NCBI GenBank assembly: GCA_902572675.1
Contig: CACGGY010000037.1
Span: 1 to 9,111, forward strand
Length of the DNA: 9,111 nt
DNA from: an uncultured Prochlorococcus sp.
Lineage (GTDB): Bacteria > Cyanobacteriota > Cyanobacteriia > PCC-6307 > Cyanobiaceae
Direction of reading: 5' to 3'
Shown here piece after piece: positions 6,053-9,111 of this stretch. The notes under the pieces are model-generated. The model was given only the letters and a program-made list of their open reading frames with translations, was not told the DNA's origin and searched no databases. Position 1 is the first letter of the stretch. Every line of letters begins with the position of its first letter. The translations under genes were made by a program, and so were the position numbers.

Positions 6053-6994
6053 ATGGTTTCATCAGTACCTGCTCAAGCTGAACCTCAAAAAAGGAGGGGT
6101 AACGATCCAATTAGTTGGTATCTTCAAAATATAGGAAGAGTACCTCTATTAACTCCTGCTGAGGAGATTGAATTGGGCAATCAAGTCCAGAAAATGATGA
6201 TTCTTACAGAAGACGGCCAATTGAACGAAAAAAATAAAGAATTTACAACACAGGAGAAAAGGACAATAAAAATTGGTAGAAGAGCGAAAGATAGAATGAT
6301 GAAAGCAAATTTAAGATTAGTTGTCAGCGTTGCGAAAAAATATCAAGGCAAAGGACTTGAACTTCTTGATTTAGTTCAAGAAGGTTCTCTTGGCCTGGAG
6401 AGAGCTGTTGAAAAATTTGATCCGACAAGAGGATATAAGTTTTCTACTTATGCTTTTTGGTGGATAAGACAAAGTATGACAAGAGCAATTGCTTGTCAAT
6501 CACGAACGATACGTTTACCAGTTCATTTAAGCGAAAGATTAGCATCTATTCGAAAAGTTAGTAGGGATTTAGCTCATAAACTTGGTGCGATGCCAAGCAG
6601 AATAGAAATTGCCGAAGCCATGGAAATTGATGTGGAAGAATTGGATTCAGTTTTAAGACAAGCTTTATCAACAAGTAGTTTAGATGCTCCAGTTAATGGA
6701 GATGATGGAAGGAGTTTTTTAGGTGATTTAATTGCGGACAGTAATAATGAAGAGCCTTTAGATCAAGTTGAACAGAAAATGCATCAAGAGCAACTTGGGA
6801 AGTGGTTAAGTCATCTAAGCGAACAAGAACAACAAGTTATTAAATTAAGGTTTGGACTAGATGGTAATGAAAGACATACACTTGCTGAAATAGGAAGATT
6901 ATTAGAAGTTTCAAGAGAAAGAGTTAGACAGGTTGAACTTAAAGCATTAAGAAAACTTAGAAATTTAACCAGAAAACTACCCAGCGGTATTTAA
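6053..6994 (+). CDS. Group 2 (RpoD-like) sigma-70 family RNA polymerase sigma factor
   Basis: Directs RNA polymerase to promoters resembling those of the principal sigma factor. At 313 residues it lacks region 1.1 and the long spacer of RpoD, which marks a group 2 factor, of which cyanobacteria carry several. Visible parts: region 1.2 (DPISWYLQNIGRVPLLT, 18-34); region 2 (about 85-155) with LLDLVQEGSLGL for core binding and FSTYAFWWIRQSMTRAI for -10 recognition and melting; region 3 (about 160-235); and region 4 (about 247-305) with the helix-turn-helix TLAEIGRLLEVSRERVRQ for -35 recognition. A charged stretch (about 50-75) separates regions 1.2 and 2.1. The start is ATG at 6053, with AGG at a good distance. 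The 3' end lies one base from convergent pdhA. Which cyanobacterial paralogue it is cannot be decided from the sequence alone. Confidence 0.95.
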   Translation: MVSSVPAQAEPQKRRGNDPISWYLQNIGRVPLLTPAEEIELGNQVQKMMILTEDGQLNEKNKEFTTQEKRTIKIGRRAKDRMMKANLRLVVSVAKKYQGKGLELLDLVQEGSLGLERAVEKFDPTRGYKFSTYAFWWIRQSMTRAIACQSRTIRLPVHLSERLASIRKVSRDLAHKLGAMPSRIEIAEAMEIDVEELDSVLRQALSTSSLDAPVNGDDGRSFLGDLIADSNNEEPLDQVEQKMHQEQLGKWLSHLSEQEQQVIKLRFGLDGNERHTLAEIGRLLEVSRERVRQVELKALRKLRNLTRKLPSGI

Positions 6995-6995
6995 T

Positions 6996-8069
6996 TTAAT
7001 CTTCAGCCCAAATATACCTAGTTAATTCTTGGGAAGGTGGTTCAGGTGCTTCTAATGCATTTTTAACCGAATCAGATATTTCTGCATCTATTTTCTTCTC
7101 AATCTTTTTCAATTCTTCTTCAGTTGCGAATTTCCCATCAATAATTTCTTTAGCTAATTTCTTAATAGGATCCCTTTTCCCCCAAAACTCTTTCTCTTTC
7201 TCAGACCTTAACTCATCTGGATCTGCTAGAGAATGCCCTCTGTATCTATAAGTTAAGCATTCTAATAGTGTTGGCCCTTCTCCTGCTCTAGCACGCTCAA
7301 TTGCTCTTTGTGCCGCCCCTCTTACCGCCAATACATCCATTCCATCAACTTCCTCTCCATGCATCCCAAAAGCAGAGGCTTTTCTCCATATTTCAGGATT
7401 GCTAGTTGCTCTGTCGTGAGCCATGCCAATAGCCCATTTATTATTTTCAACAACAAAAATTATGGGTAATTTCCATAATTGGGCCATATTTAAACATTCA
7501 AAAAACTGTCCATTATTGCAAGTGCCATCCCCAAAGAATGCTGCCGTTACAGCATCACTGCTATCAATACCAGCAATTTCCTTTTTATATTTACTTGAAA
7601 AGGCTGCTCCTAAGGCGACTGGAATTCCCTCTCCAATAAAAGCATATCCCCCCAATAAGTGATGCTCTTTTGAAAATAAGTGCATGGACCCCCCTCTGCC
7701 TTTACTACAACCTGTAGCTTTGCCAAAAAGCTCACTCATGACTTCAAAGGAGGGCACACCCGCACTAAGTGCATGGACATGATCGCGGTAGGTACTACAA
7801 AACCAATCATGTTTTTTTTGCATAGCGCCAATTACTCCAGTACTTATAGCTTCCTGACCGTTATATAAATGAACAAAACCAAACATCTTACCTCTGTAAT
7901 ACATTTCTGCGCACTTATCTTCGAATCTTCGACCAAGTATCATGTCTTCATAAAGAAATAAACCTGTTTCTCGATCTAGTTCGGCCTTTTTTATGTCTTG
8001 TAGATTTGAGATTCTCTCTACGTGTTTTTCCAAGAAAAATACCTTTGTGAAGTTTTGATTTGTTAACAT
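6996..8069 (-). CDS. pdhA: Pyruvate dehydrogenase E1 component, alpha subunit
   Basis: Forms, with the beta subunit (not in this window), the thiamine-diphosphate-dependent E1 that decarboxylates pyruvate and passes the acetyl group to lipoyl-E2 for acetyl-CoA synthesis. Counting from the preferred start there are 357 residues. The ThDP motif begins GDGTCNNG (180 onward) and ends ENNKWAI (208-214). Other E1-alpha signatures are RRFEDKCAEMYYRGKMFGFVH, CSKGRGGSMHLF and YRYRGHSLADPDELR. The start is ambiguous. An ATG at 8154-8156 would add 29 residues (rich in Lys, Phe, Ile and Arg) with no recognisable match to E1-alpha. The ATG at 8067-8069 gives the usual family length and a 112-bp gap to divergent ftn2, so I prefer it. 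Neither ATG has a clear Shine-Dalgarno sequence. The 3' end is one base from the sigma gene. Confidence 0.93.
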   Translation of the reverse strand: MLTNQNFTKVFFLEKHVERISNLQDIKKAELDRETGLFLYEDMILGRRFEDKCAEMYYRGKMFGFVHLYNGQEAISTGVIGAMQKKHDWFCSTYRDHVHALSAGVPSFEVMSELFGKATGCSKGRGGSMHLFSKEHHLLGGYAFIGEGIPVALGAAFSSKYKKEIAGIDSSDAVTAAFFGDGTCNNGQFFECLNMAQLWKLPIIFVVENNKWAIGMAHDRATSNPEIWRKASAFGMHGEEVDGMDVLAVRGAAQRAIERARAGEGPTLLECLTYRYRGHSLADPDELRSEKEKEFWGKRDPIKKLAKEIIDGKFATEEELKKIEKKIDAEISDSVKNALEAPEPPSQELTRYIWAED

Positions 8070-8127
8070 TCTAAGCTGTGAAGGTCGATTTTCATGATTT
8101 TTTTTAATAACTCTGTAAGACCTTATG

Positions 8128-8153
8128 AAAAAAAATTTTATCTTGATAAAATT
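8128..8153 (-). promoter_or_regulatory. Inverted repeat plus T-run in the pdhA-ftn2 divergent region
   Basis: AATTTTATC (8134-8142) and GATAAAATT (8145-8153) are exact reverse complements separated by two bases. On the pdhA strand the repeat is followed directly by a run of T (8 bases at 8128-8135, six beyond the stem). This resembles a terminator or attenuator hairpin in a pdhA leader, though with only one G-C pair. It could instead be an operator serving both divergent genes. It falls inside the coding region only if pdhA starts at 8156. Confidence 0.4.
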
Positions 8154-8170
8154 CATAAAGAGTTTTCAAT

Positions 8171-8174
8171 AGGA
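8171..8174 (+). promoter_or_regulatory. Shine-Dalgarno site deciding the ftn2 TTG start
   Basis: AGGA lies 7 bases before the TTG at 8182. An in-frame TAG at 8170-8172 rules out any start further upstream, so this site supports TTG as the initiation codon. Confidence 0.6.
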
Positions 8175-8181
8175 TATTTGT

Positions 8182-9111
8182 TTGGAACTTCCTTTAGATC
8201 ATTTTCGTTTAATTGGTGTGAGTCCCACAGCAACACCTGAGGAAATACTAAGAGCATTTCAATTACGTTTGGATAAAACGCCGGATGAAGGCTTTACATA
8301 TGAAGTGTTAACCCAAAGATCTGAGTTGCTTCGCCGTACTGCCGATTTACTCACAGATCCAGAAAGTAGGAGAGAGTACGAAAATTTGTTATTAAATGGA
8401 GTATCTGGATTAGAGTTTTCTTCTAATAGAGAGGTAGCAGGATTAATACTCCTTTGGGAATCAGGTTCCCCAAAAGAAGCTTTTAAAATTACTAGAAAGG
8501 CTTTACAGCCTCCACAAACACCAGCCTTAGGGAGTAGTAGAGAGGCTGATCTAACTCTATTGGCTGCTTTAACGGCTAGAGATTCTGCAATTCAAGAACA
8601 ACAGCTTAGATCTTATTCAAACGCCGCTGACTTTTTACAAGATGGTATACAACTTCTTCAAAGAATGGGAAAGCTAGCTGAAAAGAGGAAAGAACTTGAA
8701 GAAGACTTAATTTCTTTGCTTCCCTTCAGGATTCTAGATCTACTTAGTAGGGATTTAAATGATCAGGAGTCTCATAAAAAAGGTTTAAGTATGCTTGAAA
8801 ATTTAATAATTAAAAGAGGTGGTTTGGAAGGTAATAATAAAACTGAATACGGAGATTATCTAAATCAGCAAGAATTCGAATCTTTTTTTCAACAAATAAA
8901 GCCATATTTAACAGTACAAGAACAGATAGATTTGTTTCTTGAATTACAAAAAAGAGGATCATTGGAGGCAGGATTTTTAGCTTTTCTATCCTTGACAGCA
9001 ATTGGTTTTTCCAGAAGAAAGCCAGAAAAATTATTTGAAGCGAGAAGGATTTTAAAGAAACTAAATTTATCAGGTCTTGATTCTATGCCTCTTTTGGGCT
9101 GTTTAGATTTG
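8182..9111 (+). CDS. ftn2: Cell division protein Ftn2/ZipN (ARC6 homologue), N-terminal part, cut by the window edge
   Basis: Ftn2/ZipN (ARC6 in plastids) is the cyanobacterial membrane anchor for the FtsZ ring. The visible 310 residues begin LELPLDHFRLIGVSP and form a divergent J-like domain (about 1-70, ending LLTDPESRREYENLL) that lacks the HPD motif, as is usual in this family. After it comes an all-alpha, repeat-rich region with EVAGLILLWESGSPKEAF, FLQDGIQLLQRMGKLAEKR and DLISLLPFRILDLLSRDL. The transmembrane helix and C-terminal domain expected near the end of the protein lie outside the window. The TTG start at 8182 is forced by an in-frame TAG at 8170-8172 and supported by AGGA at 8171-8174. 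A GTG at 8218 would cut into the conserved first helix, and the first in-frame ATG is far inside the protein. It is divergent from pdhA. Confidence 0.92.
   Translation, partial: MELPLDHFRLIGVSPTATPEEILRAFQLRLDKTPDEGFTYEVLTQRSELLRRTADLLTDPESRREYENLLLNGVSGLEFSSNREVAGLILLWESGSPKEAFKITRKALQPPQTPALGSSREADLTLLAALTARDSAIQEQQLRSYSNAADFLQDGIQLLQRMGKLAEKRKELEEDLISLLPFRILDLLSRDLNDQESHKKGLSMLENLIIKRGGLEGNNKTEYGDYLNQQEFESFFQQIKPYLTVQEQIDLFLELQKRGSLEAGFLAFLSLTAIGFSRRKPEKLFEARRILKKLNLSGLDSMPLLGCLDL

Noticed and set aside
7423..7868. Two plus-strand open frames inside pdhA (7423-7662, 7680-7868)
   Set aside because: They are antisense to the conserved ThDP-binding core of PdhA, with no independent start context or domain.
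8810..9001. Minus-strand open frame of 63 codons opposite ftn2
   Set aside because: It is antisense to the continuous Ftn2 frame and has no supporting features.

Overview
The window is AT-rich and densely packed, and reads as a core chromosomal region of a marine picocyanobacterium, most likely a high-light-type Prochlorococcus. Support comes from a nickel superoxide dismutase next to its maturation protease, a group 2 cyanobacterial sigma factor, a plastid/cyanobacterial-type pyruvate dehydrogenase E1 alpha, and a cyanobacteria-specific Ftn2/ZipN division gene, all with very short intergenic gaps. The genus is inferred from gene content and protein style, not from a database match.

Layout, left to right. 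Bases 1-93 (+) hold what looks like the last 30 codons of an unidentified gene with a hydrophobic C-terminus. On the minus strand follow sodX (52 to about 444), sodN (453-926) and an exported FKBP-type prolyl isomerase (1005-1577, GTG start). On the plus strand, 1664-3150 encodes apolipoprotein N-acyltransferase (lnt), split into two frames by what looks like a one-base deletion in an A-run near 2270-2275. mnmA (3143-4300, -) converges on lnt with overlapping stops. nnr (4346-5902, +) diverges from mnmA, and a 150-bp gap leads to a group 2 sigma factor (6053-6994, +). pdhA (6996 to 8069 or 8156, -) converges on the sigma gene with a one-base gap. ftn2 (8182 to the right edge, +, TTG start) diverges from pdhA and is cut by the window.

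The genes are mostly housekeeping: superoxide defence with nickel (SodN with its processing protease SodX), envelope protein folding and lipoprotein maturation (FKBP, Lnt), tRNA wobble-base thiolation (MnmA), repair of damaged NAD(P)H (Nnr), transcriptional control (sigma), entry of pyruvate into acetyl-CoA (PdhA) and Z-ring anchoring (Ftn2). Only sodX-sodN form an obvious functional pair. The rest is a mosaic of single genes in alternating orientations.

I see no mobile element, CRISPR array, tRNA or rRNA gene, and no convincing new multi-gene system. The points worth a second look are local: the broken lnt frame, the lack of a standard start codon ahead of the SodX catalytic serine, a perfect palindrome just before the sigma start codon, a hairpin plus T-run ahead of pdhA, and gene ends packed too tightly for ordinary terminators.
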